From contig CAXKVV010000913.1 in the NCBI GenBank assembly GCA_964058805.1, positions 1 to 33,551 of the forward strand: a stretch of DNA of 33,551 nt, written 5' to 3'. Within the stretch, counting starts at the first letter, position 1, and each line of letters begins with the position of its first letter. Origin of the DNA: Schoenoplectus triqueter (lineage: Eukaryota; Streptophyta; Magnoliopsida; Poales; Cyperaceae). Positions 1 through 11,885 of the stretch are shown here, piece after piece. The notes beneath the pieces were generated by a model that was not told the DNA's origin, made no database searches, and worked only from the letters and a program-made list of their open reading frames with translations. The position numbers and the translations under genes are program-made.

Positions 1-1135
1 TGAAAATAAAAAATCATACTCAATGTAAATTTGAAATTCAGGGCAATTGAGCAACACATACAAATGTGCTGCATAATACTCTCGATCCTCTAATTGTCTA
101 TAGGTGCTCTTTCCCATTGCTCGTCTTGAATGCATAAAATTGAAGCTCGAGCTTTAGGTGGAGCAATCTCTCTATCATCATGCCTTGAAATTTGATTTCG
201 TCAAGTGCACGCTGAATTGACAAAATAAATAGAACAAAAATTTGAAATCTCCTCAATTATGTATGCCTCAACCATGAAACCGTCCGGATGTGCTTTGTTA
301 CCCATATTTGTCCTTAATATTTGTAATTTCCTATGATATTTACCAATTCATGATAATAAATGTGATGAAAAAAGATTAAAACATATACAAAAAGTGAGAT
401 ATAGTAGTTACCTTTCGAAAGGATACATCCAACGGCAAAAAACAGGAACACCAACTTTAGCTTCATATGCTAAATGTAATATCAAATGTTCCATGGAATC
501 AAAAAATATTGGTGGAAATATCTTCTCCAACTTGTATATAGTGACAATAATTTTCTTCTCTAACTCCTCCATATGCTCTACTTTTAGCTCTATTGCATAT
601 AAATCTCGAAAGAAATTACTCAATTCGGTCAATGGTGCTCAAATATAATCTGGAAGAAAATTACGAAATGCAACTGGTAATAAACGTTGCATGAAGATGT
701 GACAATCATGACTCTTCAAGCTTTGAAACTTGCATTCCTCAACATTCACACATCTTGACCATTTTGACGTGTATCCATCTGGAAATTTTAATCCCCAACC
801 ACTTGCAAATCTCCATTTTTTGATCCTTTGATAAACAATAAGAAGCCTTGGGCTTAACCCATGTACCGTTATGTGATCGCTTTAACTCTAATCCAAAACG
901 GTCACACCACTCGGCCAAATCGAGACGAGCCTTGATGTTATCCTTGGTTTTATCTGTGTTCATAATTATGTGAAAAATATTACCAAACACATTTGTTTCA
1001 TTATGCATTGCATCTAGGTTATGTCGGATCAAATTGCTCGACCAATATGGCAAATCCCAAAAAATACTACGTTTCTGCCAATTATGTGTCTCCCCATATC
1101 CATCAATCTCAGCTCGTTTCTTATCTTTCTTATCC
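1..1135 (-). pseudogene. CACTA (En/Spm) transposase relic, DUF4218 region, truncated at left edge
   Basis: On the minus strand this reads as a plant CACTA transposase, in the expected order. Around 1130-1040 comes HNWQKRSIFWDLPYWSSNL, then RHNLDAMH, KARLDLAEW, KFPDGYTSKWSRCVNVEEC (about 800-740) and LKSHDCHIFMQRLLPVAFRN. Then follows TELSNFFRDLY...LEKIFPPIFFDSMEHL and the RWMYPFER motif (412-632), typical of DUF4218. A donor-like GT sits at 411-410. The next exon gives NKAHPDGFMVEAYIIEE and, near the left edge, EYYAAHLYV and LNCPEFQIYI. Damage includes a frameshift near 800, an in-frame stop in place of the conserved Trp before the APLTELSNF block, a stop near 207, and a 1-base loss between LYV and LNCPEF. 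The element therefore cannot encode active transposase. Its outer part and TIR lie outside the window. Family assignment is confident. Confidence 0.88.
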
Positions 1136-1946
1136 CATAATAATAATAATATATATATTATGGGTTAACTGCCCAACCAGAGTAACACAACATAAAACAT
1201 AATAGTGATTTATTTTAATAACAAAGTTATATTATCATTACACTATTGAAGTTGTACAAACACGTCATAGCCACAACTTTTCTGATTATAACACTATTTA
1301 TAGTTATGATTCAAGTTATTTAAGATTAATTGAATAATTTGACTGTCTTTACAAAAATATTATTAATTACAATTGCTTACAAAAAAAGCGTATTGTAAAT
1401 TGATATACTCGTATATGTTAACCTTGACTTTTGATTATCATGTTATTTATATTAGCTATTCAAATTATTTAACTGTAACATAATAATTATGTACAAAACT
1501 CATTGTTCTGATTACTTGAATAAAGTTATTTTTTTATGCTTTTCTTCATCATGGGTCATCTCATTACTATATAAGATGTTTCATTCGTTGGCGAGACCCA
1601 ACATATGAAGATTCATCAAATATTCAGCGCGGAGAACATTAAAATCAAAATATATGAATTACGTACCTATAAATATGAATTCATGAGAGAAACTTTTATC
1701 AGTGCATAGTACAATGAACAACAACTAATGACTTCATTAAAATAGGCAGCTAATGGCTTCATTATTCCAGTAAAAGTTTGTGAATTGGTAACTAATGACT
1801 TCATTATTCCAGTAAAAATTTGAGAATTGACACAAACACTACAATAGATAATTAATAATTTAGTGAGAAAATCATTATTTGTCCAACCAAACTATCACTA
1901 CTTGATATTATTCAAATGATAAAATTGCCAATTAAGAACTTATCTA
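1136..1946. other. AT-rich intergenic DNA with a short tandem duplication
   Basis: No coding signal is seen. A degenerate tandem duplication of about 55 bp lies at 1749-1848: both units contain a 'cttcattattccagtaaaa' core followed by a 'gaattg' block. A short ATAATAATA/TATATA tract borders the CACTA relic at 1138-1162. Confidence 0.5.
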
Positions 1947-2349
1947 GAGTGAGGCTATGGTGCTTCGCGAAGCACAAAACCTCCCGTGCTTCGCGTCCGT
2001 ATCTCAAATTTGAAAGGTCATATGCCCGATCCAAACCGTTGAACATGATCTTCATATTGAACTATCTTTGGAGATCAAAATTTATGTTTTTTTGAATTTT
2101 TTTGCTATTTTTTAGATGGGTATGAAATCGCTAGTTTTGGATGGTGCAGAAATCGTTAGATCAGCAAATTTTATACTCATTTAAAAAATAGCAAAAAAAT
2201 TCAAAAAAATATAAAATTTGATCTCCAAAGATATTTCAATATGAAGATCATGTTCAACGGTTTGGATCGAGCGTATGAACTTTCAAATTCGAGATACGGA
2301 CGCGAAGCACGGGAGGTTTTGTGCTTCGCGAAGCACCATAGCCTCACTC
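1947..2349. mobile_element. Fold-back MITE, family FB1 copy 1 (Mutator-like), 403 bp
   Basis: The ends are perfect inverted repeats: the left begins GAGTGAGGCTATGGTGCTTC and the right ends with its reverse complement. The two arms (about 150-190 bp) pair over most of the element, so it could fold into one long hairpin. A perfect 10-bp target duplication AACTTATCTA flanks it (1937-1946 and 2350-2359). Target duplications of 9-11 bp with long TIRs are typical of Mutator-like elements, so I infer a non-autonomous MULE-derived MITE. The terminal region holds an inner palindrome, GCTTCGCGAAGC. No ORF is present. A second copy of exactly the same length lies at 20947-21349. Confidence 0.88.
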
Positions 2350-2359
2350 AACTTATCTA

Positions 2360-3157
2360 TGTATGGTTATAAGAAAAAAGTTCAACTCCTGAATAAAAAA
2401 AACACAAGCAAGGCGATCGGTACATACTATGTACCATAAAAATTGAAACAAAGTGAGGAAAATGTGCATGTTGTTGAAGAAATCACTTTGTCCGAACTAT
2501 ATTCTTGTCAAGAAAAGATCCATCGCAAGAGTCACGACATCAATATCGTTAAGAGAAGACCGGTTGCGAGAATCACTGTGTAGAGCAGAGCACTATCAAT
2601 AAGATATTAGAGAGAAGAGCGTCGTTGATAAAGAAGAGTAAAGAAATAAAATGAAAAGGTGTTGTTGATAGAGGAAAGAGATGCCAATTAATTTAGATAA
2701 TTTTAAAATATTTTGAATTATTTATAATTTGTCTAATTGTGTAAAGAGGAAAGCGTAAAAAAAAACATATGTAAAAAATGAATGGTATGATTTGGGGACA
2801 GAGAATGGGGATGAAAGCGTAGAGACATTAATATTATTCCTTAATAAAAATGGTTATGCATTGAGGCATCGAGAGGGATGGAGATACTTTGTACAAGTGA
2901 ATTTATAAAATAGGGATTTGAAATGAAAGATTAAGTCATGCTTTTTGAACAAAAGGGTGCCCATAATGAAAAGCGAAAACATCTCTCGAGACAAATTTTA
3001 GGAAATTTGACCAAAAAAGGAAAGCATGTGAAATGGGATATATATTGGGGACGAACGAATGGAGATTATAATAATATTCTTTTATTTGGTTTGGTTTGGT
3101 TTGGTTTGGTTTGGTTTAGGAGATTAGTCGGAGATGAATATGGCGGTTCAACATGTG
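2360..3157. other. AT-rich intergenic DNA with a pentanucleotide microsatellite
   Basis: No gene is recognised. A (TTTGG)n microsatellite of about six units lies at 3085-3117. The open frame crossing it (2938-3162) is short and shows no recognisable domain. Confidence 0.5.
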
Positions 3158-3856
3158 TCTAGGTTATCAATGGAACAAATTCGAATCGAATTCTGAGGAT
3201 TTAAATATAAATTTATTAAAAAAATTATAAGATCATATGAGGATTCATATCTAATAATTTTTTGAGAATCTAAATATGAATCCATATTTGTTATTATAGT
3301 GATTTCAGTTTTGAATTCGAATCTTGTATAATAATATTAAAAATAGACTAATTTACACATGATAAGAGAAAAATTATCATATTATTTTAAAATTATTTCA
3401 AACATAGCAGAAATAATAATTCAAATTTGCTATTATAGAAATCTTAAAATTATTTATTCCAATCATAAATATAGCAACAATAATAACTATATGTTCGAAC
3501 TTTTAAAATATATAATAAGCATCAAATAATACAACAAAATCTCCCGAATTAATACAATAATTATTCTTTTTAATGAATCAACACAGAGTGAAAGAATATT
3601 GCTCTTCAATTTAAACTAAATTGGACATGTTTATTTTATTAATTAAAACATGATATAATTTTATTTATTTATCAAATTCATAGCGGATTCAAATTCAAAT
3701 CTTATAAGATCTAAATGCAGATCCATTATATTAGATGAATCATTTTTTAGAATCCATATGCGGATCCAATAAACTAACAAATATATTTTAAGGATCCATT
3801 GTGCGGATTCGAATTGGATTTTCAAATTATGAATATTTATTAACATCCCTAGGCAC
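3158..3856. repeat. Degenerate repeat element with weak inverted ends
   Basis: The left side reads tctAGGTTATCAATGGAACA followed by an AATTCGAATCGAATTC block. The right side, reverse-complemented, begins CTAGGGATGTTAATAAATA and soon reaches a CCAATTCGAATCC block. Within the right half GGATCC/CATATGGATTC-like motifs recur. This resembles the widespread plant 'agggatgtaaat...ggatccgcatatggat' repeats, but the pairing is weak and no target duplication is clear. Confidence 0.3.
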
Positions 3857-4129
3857 GACCAAGGTATTTTGAAAAAAAAATCACAGATACGTTGTTACAT
3901 TCACTATTTTGGGTTAGTAAAATGTTATTTAGAATTCGAGAATAGTGATGGAGGGAATGAATAAAATAATAAATTATTTTTTATTTGGTATAAATTAATT
4001 ATTATTTTATTTTTTATTATTATAATTATTATTACTATGTTATTTAATTTTAAAAATATTATTTTATATTAATACTTGGTGTTAATTTTTTCCTAAGAGA
4101 TCTTGTATTAAATTCAGACACCACAGAGA

Positions 4130-5070
4130 AAGAATGAAATAAAGTAAAGTAGAGAGAAGAAAAAGAACACAATATGTAACACAGTCGATTATAACGAGTC
4201 TACGTCTCTGGGATCCGTAATCACCAACAATCATTGCACTGAGTCATTATAACAAAGCCTTACAACTAAGAACTATTGTTTCTTACACCAACTAATTGGG
4301 CAATCGTTGGCCAACTGAAAATAAATAGGGTATGAAGATACATCGATCTCACTAATAAGAACAATCAAGAACTAACTTCACTGACATTCTAAAGGAAATA
4401 TTCAAAGTAGTCTTGAGATTTAGATAGTAAATAATGGAGGTATACACTCAGACAACTTGATAGCTAGGGTTTTGCAATTGAAAATTTGTCAAGATCTGAG
4501 AAGATAGAACGTGTATATATCAAGATATGCCAAAACAGGTAAGAAATCAACAATATCTATTACAACGATTGGCTAACTATTGTAACGGTTAGGTCATAGT
4601 AACCCTAGCAAGGTTAATTGTTGCAACATACATAATATTTGTTACAACGGATGTGAGAGGAGTTAATTCTGAAGTTTTTTGGCCAAATTTTATACACAAA
4701 TAATTTATTTCCTTATAACGGATGTTGAAATTCGCTTATAACGGTTAGAGGTTAAAATTTATCTCGTGGTAATCGGTTACAATGAATGTGAGATTCGTTG
4801 CAACAATTAGGATATGACAGAGTTCTGAAGTAATTTGGATAAATTTTATACATGATTAATTTAATCAGTTACAACAATTAGAGAAGTCTGTTTGCAACAG
4901 TTAGGGTATATAACCTCTATTAGACTAGTTTGATCTCAAGACTATTTTGATTACCTTTACAAATTAAGATTATAATATAATCAAATTATTTCCTAAGATT
5001 TTCATGCATATCACAAACTCTAAGAAATTATTAAATTCTTCTGTGATTATTTTATAAATCGGCATATATA
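4130..5070. repeat. LTR-like dispersed repeat R1 (paralog of 18690-19650)
   Basis: R1 aligns by eye with 18690-19650 in the same orientation. Shared landmarks are an 'agagagaagaaaaagaacaca' start, 'cagtcgat...gcactgagtcatt', 'cttacacca', 'attggcc..ctgaaaataaa.aggg', 'gtcttgag.ttta', and a tail with 'ttataaatc'. From 4540 to 4930 a motif close to GTTACAACGGTTAG recurs many times in degenerate form. Read on the minus strand, the start looks like the downstream end of a Ty1/copia LTR ('tgtgttctttt...ctctct'), but clear TG/CA ends, a primer site or a coding domain are not visible. I call it a probable degraded solo LTR or non-autonomous LTR relic. Confidence 0.55.
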
Positions 5071-6405
5071 ATTTTATATAATTTTAAAATTATTAACAAT
5101 AATAGTAAATTATTATTTTATTTAATATTATTTTACATTATTATTATTTATTTTATTTATTATTACCATATATATATATTTTTATTACTTATTACTATTT
5201 CATTATTATTTATTTTATATATTGATATATGTAATATTTTTGTTCTATAATTTAATTATTATATTAATACTATTAATTATTATTATATTATTTATTAGAC
5301 ACGAGAGAAAAGGATAGACCAAAAATTAGTTTAGGAGCTCAATTGAACCAAATAGAATAGTTGACGAGCAAATAATAGTGTGGTGCAAATTTTAAACTTT
5401 TAGCACTAAGAAAATTATAGGTTATAAGTATACAACCAAAACTTTAGCACTAGAAAAAAAATAAAGGTTGCAAGTATACAGCCGACATATGTAGTACTTA
5501 AAGTATTGAACCCAAGGATAATATTTACTAATCTTAAATTTAATATTTTAAATCTAAGTATTTAGGTTAAGAAGAGAAGACCTAAATTTAACAGGTTTAT
5601 CATCCGCTTACTTGTGATAATAATTAATTCATTAAATTAATTGTTTAGTTGTTATGGATTTTTAATAATTTAATTATGATGTTAAGTGTTAATTTCTTAA
5701 ATTAACATCATACCTAGAGCAATTATAGTCTAAACTTAGATTAAACCTAAATTGGACTAAAACATAAAACTCATACAAGGTTAGACCATACTATATCGTA
5801 TTATTTCGTAATTATGTAATTTATAAGACGACTCAGTAAATTTTAACACAATCCCCTAAGTAATTAATCTCTCTTTTCAGATTTAATTAGTACTTAAATA
5901 TTTCTTTTTGATTCGGGATTAGGTTCTCAATTTCGCAAAAACAAACACAAATTTTAAGATAAGATTGTATAAAAGAAATAATAACATAAATAATGATTTC
6001 AAATAAATTTTAAAATGAGCAAACAAGTTTATAGTTACACCCTAACCCATAGAGAGGTGTTTAGCCTCTCATGATATGTATAAATACAAAAGAAAAAAAC
6101 ATTAAACTCAGAGAATAAGAAGACACAGAGGAATTGAAATATTTTGTCACGTGTGTACCTTCTCCTGCCATGGCCAAAATGAGTGGGTTGGGACTGGAAA
6201 TAAATTCCTTGTTCACCTACGTGCTTGCATCAAATGTTCAAATGTTCTTTCTTCTCGCTCGAATCTCCCAAGAACTCGTTATTTTCCGGTTGAATCCGTT
6301 TCAAAATTTTGAGATAAAGGTAGGAGAGAGAATGAGACAATGTGTGAGGAAAAAAAGAATTGAGTCTGACTTGATTTTTTTTCTAATATTTTACACTTGA
6401 TTGGA
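5071..6405. other. AT-rich intergenic DNA with a small tandem repeat
   Basis: An AT-rich tract covers 5071-5300. At 5394-5485 two units of about 45 bp occur in tandem, both containing 'ctttagcacta' and ending 'aagtatacaacc/aagtatacagcc'. The following 'gtagtacttaaagtattgaacccaagga' (spanning about 5491-5518) resembles a common plant retroelement-associated repeat, from memory only. No coding gene is supported; the open frame at 6134-6400 has no recognisable similarity. Confidence 0.4.
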
Positions 6406-6409
6406 AAGA

Positions 6410-6706
6410 TAACTGGGAAATTTATTTTATCCCAACTCAAACAAATAAGCCATCCGAACGAAATTCACATCATCTGCGGTAATTCACGCGTGAAGTGCCC
6501 GCTTTTGATGTGAGCCCCGTGAATCCAACCATCACCGTTGTTTTTTTCCCGCCCGCGGTCCAAATCCTACAGCCCGTGATAAATTCGGACAATTACTTTA
6601 CGGTAAAGTACCGCAGAGGAAATGCACTCATCCGAACGTGCCTAATAAAAAGTTTCCCAATTGATCCAAAATCCCATTAATTTCCTTCATCTGAACACAC
6701 CCTTAG
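6410..6706. repeat. Possible MITE-like repeat
   Basis: The right end, reverse-complemented, starts TAAGGGTGTGTTCAGATGAA, close to the GGGTGTGTTTGGATG ends of many plant MITEs. 'CATCCGAACG' occurs near both sides (about 6452 and 6630). Long inverted ends and a target duplication are not clear, so this is tentative. Confidence 0.3.
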
Positions 6707-7528
6707 TAGATCCTCCTTTGTTGCAAGAAGATCCTCCTCTGTTGCAAGAAAATTCATTACAATACTGATAACCTATTATACATGAAACTGATAAATTTTC
6801 AAATTACTCACCTTACGAAGCATCTTATTGGGACAAGATCCTTTCAGTTCTATGTGAAGAAGCGATCTTGGGAAAATGTTCTTTCAATACCAGCTTTCTT
6901 CCATTCCAGCTTCATGCGTGCCCATTGTGATAGAATAATGAATTGACTGATACACAATGGAACTATATACTCACATGAAAGCACAAATAGTGGGTGCGGT
7001 CCCACACTTAATTCTTTTTTTATTATGTTTCTGGCTTCTCGGTGTGCATGCGCCAGTTGCGCTCTCATAATTTATTTTTATTTTTTTAGAAATAAAAATT
7101 CATCTAGGAGCGCAAGTAAACATTACTTTCGAAGTAGATTTCAAATTAAAATTTTCTTAAATATTTAATTCTTGATACTATTAATAATGTTAACAAAAAA
7201 TATGGTGCAGAGAACATCGGATGGGATTGTATTCCTTTTCTTTTTGATGAAAAAGATGAGAATCAAAGTCCCCAATTTTTTTTTATATATATAGATATAA
7301 CACCAGCGGGTGTTATTTCTTACAAATTATAATAATATTCTAATATTCTAAAATTCTAAAAAAAAAATCGATGGGCTTCTTTTATATGCCATTTAATTTC
7401 TTCACTCTCACCACCTAGATTTGTTGAAGTCTTGGCTCTTGGTAAAATTATGGAGTCCTCTTATCTCTTATCCCTGATGCTTCCTTTTTTTTGTCAAAAT
7501 TATTATTTTCAGATTTCCTCTGCCTTTG

Positions 7529-7765
7529 TTATACTATGCAGAACCACTCTCTGTATTGTTGTTTAATCTCCATACTAAGCTGATGTTCTGTACATTGTTT
7601 CTCTCTGAAAATTCTGCTGCACCTTTCCTTCCATATCACAAAACATATTGTCATTTGTAACCTCTTGCATTTTTTGTCATGCCCTTGTAGCAGAACCGCT
7701 TCGTAGTTTCCATCGATGAGTGGCTGTGATATACCGATGCTAGCGCTGAAATCACTAATTGTCAT
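7529..7765 (-). pseudogene. LINE reverse transcriptase C-terminal relic
   Basis: The minus-strand frame contains MTICFVIWKERCSRIFREK followed by QLSMEIKQQYREWF. This is the pattern of the tail that follows the zf-RVT zinc-binding domain in plant LINE polyproteins (typically an 'IWKERNxRxF...' motif, then a short helical stretch ending near 'W'). Only about 78 codons remain. The reverse transcriptase core, endonuclease and zinc knuckle are not found next to it. It is an isolated 3' fragment, as expected of a 5'-truncated LINE copy. Compare the relics at 28086-28920 and 29632-29814. Confidence 0.6.
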
Positions 7766-7880
7766 GTTTCTGACCCGGATGGGATTGTATTCCTTATTTA
7801 AGTTGAATAAACCGACTCAAATTCAGAACTAAAAATGTTTAACCTGCACGTAACACACATTTTTTTATTCTAGAAAAGTA

Positions 7881-9010
7881 TTTTTTTTTAGCTGAAACCA
7901 GTATGATAGCTTATTTCGGTGAAATAGAAGGACCCGGGTAAATTTCTCGATCCCTAACAAAATTTTCTCCTTGGAACATGAGTATTTTAGCCGGTCCCTC
8001 AAATAAAAAAAAAATCCTTAGGACTGGAGTATTTTAGTCGATCCCTAAGCATTCATTTTTTTAAAGAACTTTTGATAGTTTTTATTGTAAGTTGAAATTA
8101 ATAATTTAGAAAAGAATATACTGTTGAAAATTAATTTTCTAATTATAATAAAGAAGGAAAAAATACACTAATTAAAAAAATATATAAAAAAGATACTACA
8201 CTAATTAATTAAAAAGTACAAAACAACCAAGGTACATAATATTAATTAATTAAAAAATAGTACACCACTAATTAATTATTCATTATCTACCAAATATTCT
8301 CTTGATGAGTGATGGACTATATCGGTCCGATGCTCTGGTTTGTCGTCAAGGAGGAATCTCAGTGGATGGGTTTGCTGAGGTGGATGATCCGGTTGATGTC
8401 AATGGCCGAAATAAGGTGGCTGGTCAGGATGAGGTGGGTGGGGACACCTACATTTATTTATAATTACAGTAAAAATAACATATTATGTGAAATTGTACTT
8501 GCATTAATAAATAATTTTGAACTTAAAAAATTGCATGTATGTTTGTCATGTTCTCAGCGACGAACTGGAAGTAATCTTGAATGTTTTATGTTAAGAATGT
8601 TGCAAAATCTTTTGATTTTTTAATATTTGTCAAAAAATAACAATACATAATCATTTTCTACGAAAATAATCTTTACAACTAGATTAACTAATTTAAACTA
8701 ATTAAATTCAGATTTAATAAAAAATCCTCTAAAAAATAAAGCTTGGTGCAATTGGATTTGAAAATTGGATGAATATTTAGTGAGTTTTTTGGAAAAAAAA
8801 ATATGATTTTTTTGTTAATGGAGGGACCGAAAAGGGGAGGGAGGAAGAAAAATGCTCGGTTGAGGGTGCGGTTTTGAAAAAGTAATTTAAGGGACCAGCT
8901 AAAATACTTGGTCCTAAGGGAAAAAAAAATTTGTTAGGGACCGAGAAATTTACTCGGGTCCTATTACACCGGAAAAACTGTCATACTAGTATCAACTAAA
9001 AAAATAAATA
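7881..9010. mobile_element. Non-autonomous DNA transposon with about 120-bp terminal inverted repeats
   Basis: The left arm (7881-8005) and right arm (8885-9010) are inverted copies. Left blocks CAGTATGATAG, CGGTG, GGACCCGGGTAAATTTCTCG, ATCCCTAACAAA and TATTTTAGCCGGTCCCT match the reverse complement of the right arm. The inside is AT-rich with one GC-richer stretch (8300-8450) that shows no recognisable protein. Outer boundaries lie in T-runs, so the exact ends and target duplication are unclear and the superfamily cannot be set. Confidence 0.65.
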
Positions 9011-9372
9011 TTTAAAAAAAAATTTGCGCAGCATGAATTAAAGGAAATTATCGAACAGGAACACAAATTAAGTCTGTATTAAAACACATTTCCTTTTCTA
9101 TATATTTTCCGTATCTTTCTTTACCGTTGCTCAGACGGGGTTTATGGTAGATTTACTTTTCCTCGAGCCCACGTGTCAGTATTTGGAAACAAGAACTGAA
9201 AAGACAACATAGGATTTGGATTTGCCAAACTACAAGACTACAAGTGCCAACTCGCGATTGTCAAATATAAATTAGTACGAAAAATAGCGGGCCCTATATG
9301 TATTTACTAATTAGTTGGGGGTGTTTGCGAAAATAATAACATATAATTATAAATAAATATATTAATTTGCTA

Positions 9373-9629
9373 ACGCTCCCCGCCTCACTAAACTCCGAAA
9401 TGAAAAATAGAGTTCTGGACGACGTGAATTAATTTAATCTCTTCGAGATTTATACATGTACTTTTTGAGATATTTTCGATCATCCCATTTGAAAAGTTAA
9501 ATCTCGCTCTTAGCTCAAAAGAGCAGATTTTGATCTGAGTTCGCTCATTTACTACTTGTATGTGGTAAAAGTTTTAAATGAAATTAGATTTATAATGATT
9601 GTAGTCATTTTTTATGTGCCCGGAGGGAG
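9373..9629. mobile_element. Possible degenerate Stowaway-like MITE
   Basis: The right end reads CGGAGGGAGTA, the classic inverted Stowaway terminus with its TA. The left side reads TAaCGCTCCCCGCCTCACTAAA, which could be a decayed CTCCCTCCGTCCC end. Length (257 bp) and TA flanks fit the family. The left end is weak, so confidence is limited. Confidence 0.45.
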
Positions 9630-10459
9630 TAAATGACCTGTAGGCTGTAGAACAGCAGGCTCCTGAGAAGAAGAGTACTCGTGCTCTCACCAACATGTCT
9701 CAAGAAATTGGAGAGAGTGATGGTCGGAGAAAAGAGAAGGGAGGTAAGAATAAATTTTCATCTCAACTTCATTTGAGGCAGTGAATGGAGTTGTATGGAG
9801 TAAATTGGAGGTGAATTTCTCTTTTCACCTTTTACAATTTTGTTACCTCCAATTTTAAACATAATAAATTTCAAATTTTAATCGCCTCTCACCCCCCCTT
9901 TTTTCCAATTGAATTTGGGAGCACAATCTTTGAATCCTCATTAAGTTCCACCACTATGTTAATGACTAAATATGCTTTGTCGTCTCATTTTATTTAGCAA
10001 TTATATGATTGAATAATTTATTTACATTAAAAAGTTAGGAAACAAAACAAGTGATATTAACTTAATAAAATTACATTTTTTTAGTTTCTTAATTAAAACT
10101 AAAAGACTAAAATTTAAATTATGTAAAACAAATCGGACAATATCAAGCATCATCAAGAAATTTTTTTTGATGATGAATATATTTGTAGTTACTGAATCAA
10201 AAAATCACTTTTGTATAGCTAGAAATAATACAATCTTGAAGGGAACTTCAATTATTTAAAACTTTAAAATAATCTTTGTAATGCTTAGTTGGTAAAAAGT
10301 AATACTTTGAACAATGGAAATATTTTAATTTTGATTAATTAGTCATCATTAAAGATACTTTTTATTTAGTAAAAAAATGAAATTACAAACAAACGCACGC
10401 ACGCATTAATATTTTTCTTCTTTTCTACTCTGCGGTTATTATTCTAGAGTTAATTCTCT
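9630..10459. other. Intergenic DNA, nothing recognised
   Basis: 9640-9770 is somewhat less AT-rich and contains short open stretches, but no recognisable protein. The rest is AT-rich. No RNA gene or promoter was identified. Confidence 0.4.
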
Positions 10460-10787
10460 GACAGGTCCCTGAACTTTGAAGTTTTTTCATATTTGATAAT
10501 TAATTTTTTATTTATTCGTTTTTAGTCACTAAACTTTGATATTTATCCATATTTGATCACTCCTATTAATTTTTTATTCAAAAATAATAAAAAAACTAAT
10601 GAAAAACAAATATAATTTTATTTTATTTAATCATTTTTTATTTTAATTATTTTTGACAACAAATATAATTTTATTTTAATTATTTTTGAATAAAAAAACT
10701 AATAGGAGTGATCAAATATAGATAAATATCAAATATCAAAGTTCAGTAACTAAAAACGAATAAATAAAAACTCAGTGATCAAATATA
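10460..10787. mobile_element. Fold-back MITE, right arm truncated by Helitron 1
   Basis: The arms pair through the blocks ATATTTGAT, TTTTTATTTATTCGTTTTTAGT, ACTTTGATATTT and ATATTTGATCACTCCTATTA (left) and their reverse complements (right). The left side extends further outward ('acaggtccctgaactttgaagtttttt') than the right, which stops at 'gatcaaatata'. The missing outer right arm coincides with the proposed Helitron 5' boundary at 10788. Confidence 0.6.
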
Positions 10788-10789
10788 TC

Positions 10790-11290
10790 CCCCCTAAAGG
10801 GAGGGAAGAACGGCGAGCTCTCAAGCATGCTACGTCATTCTTTTTTCCACAGCCATCAGATCTCCATCGCGATTTGTTATTTTTGATGTGTGCGTCTGAT
10901 CGAGTCGAGATAGTTACATTCGTTCTTATCCTCTTCGTTGTCTCATCCCTCTTCTCTCTCTTCCTGTAAATATCTCTCTCACGCTTCCTCTCTCCACTAA
11001 CCCTAGGTGGCTGACGCTCATCGCGCTGTGGTCGACACTCGCTCTTCTTCCTTCCTCGTATGATCTTGCTCATCGCGTTGTGACCGACACTCGCTCTTCT
11101 TCCTTTCAACGCACTCGCAGCGGATAACACCGAGGCTGAGTCCGTCTCCAATGGCGGTGTCAAGAACCAGCACCAGCTCGTCATCGACGCCATCAAGTGG
11201 GTGATTTACCTGATGAGATCTTATCAGATCGATTTTTTTAGCTTGAGGACAAGGTTGACGGAAGAACAGGTTTGTTGGACTGTGTAGGCT
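10790..11290 (+). other. GC-richer CT-rich leader-like segment in Helitron 1
   Basis: This segment is markedly less AT-rich than its surroundings and looks like a captured 5' leader or first exon. It contains a direct repeat of about 38 bp (11018-11055 and 11071-11107; 'ctcatcgcgctgtggtcgac' versus 'ctcatcgcgttgtgaccgac', both followed by 'actcgctcttcttcctt'). A plus-strand frame at 11118-11200 reads NTEAESVSNGGVKNQHQLV and continues. I do not recognise the source gene. Confidence 0.35.
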
Positions 11291-11885
11291 TCTATTCGAA
11301 ATTGGAAAACAAATGAATTAAAAATATAAACAAGTTATGTTAGTATTATGTTTGTTATTTGCTATCATTTATTTCATTTCTCATCTTTAGTTATTTATTT
11401 CAATATATGTTTTTTCAACTGGTGTTATTCTTACCTTTTAGAACTATGTGCTTAGCTCCTCTTGATGAGAAGTGTAGGATGGAGATCTATGTGCTATGAG
11501 ATCGGAATAGTTGACAAAGTTAGAAACTAATTCCCCTAATTTTCTTGTACAATCATGAAATCCAATAGGGCACTTAAAAGGAAAAAAATGTCAGATATTA
11601 TTGGCAATCATGAAACCCAATTGGAAAGTTACCAAAGATGCTTAATAACGAAAACTCAACTCAAAAACAAAAATAAACAGACAAAATACCATGATCAGTT
11701 AAGAACCATGAAATGCTCATACCAGACCTTACTGGTACACTACTGAGTCTGACATTGCAATTCATAATGCTTACATAAAAAATTTAAAAATAAACTTTGT
11801 CCGGTCTTGAGGAACCAGACCCACTAGAGAACCTTCTATCTGGGGTTGACATCCTCTTCATTTCTAATCTATTGAAATTCTACAG

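Noticed and set aside
6850..7068. 72-codon minus-strand ORF
   Set aside because: No recognisable domain and no paralog in the window.
7280..7320. Hairpin AACACC-AGCG-GGTGTT as a Helitron 3' end
   Set aside because: No CTRR follows at the expected distance on either strand. The minus-strand TCTATATATATAAAA next to it resembles a Helitron 5' start, but no partner end was found.
8309..8623. 104-codon ORF inside the TIR element
   Set aside because: No transposase or host domain recognised; no supporting splice or promoter signals.
10750..11196. 148-codon minus-strand ORF rich in Arg and Ser
   Set aside because: It is the reverse of a CT-rich leader-like sequence and spans the proposed Helitron border.
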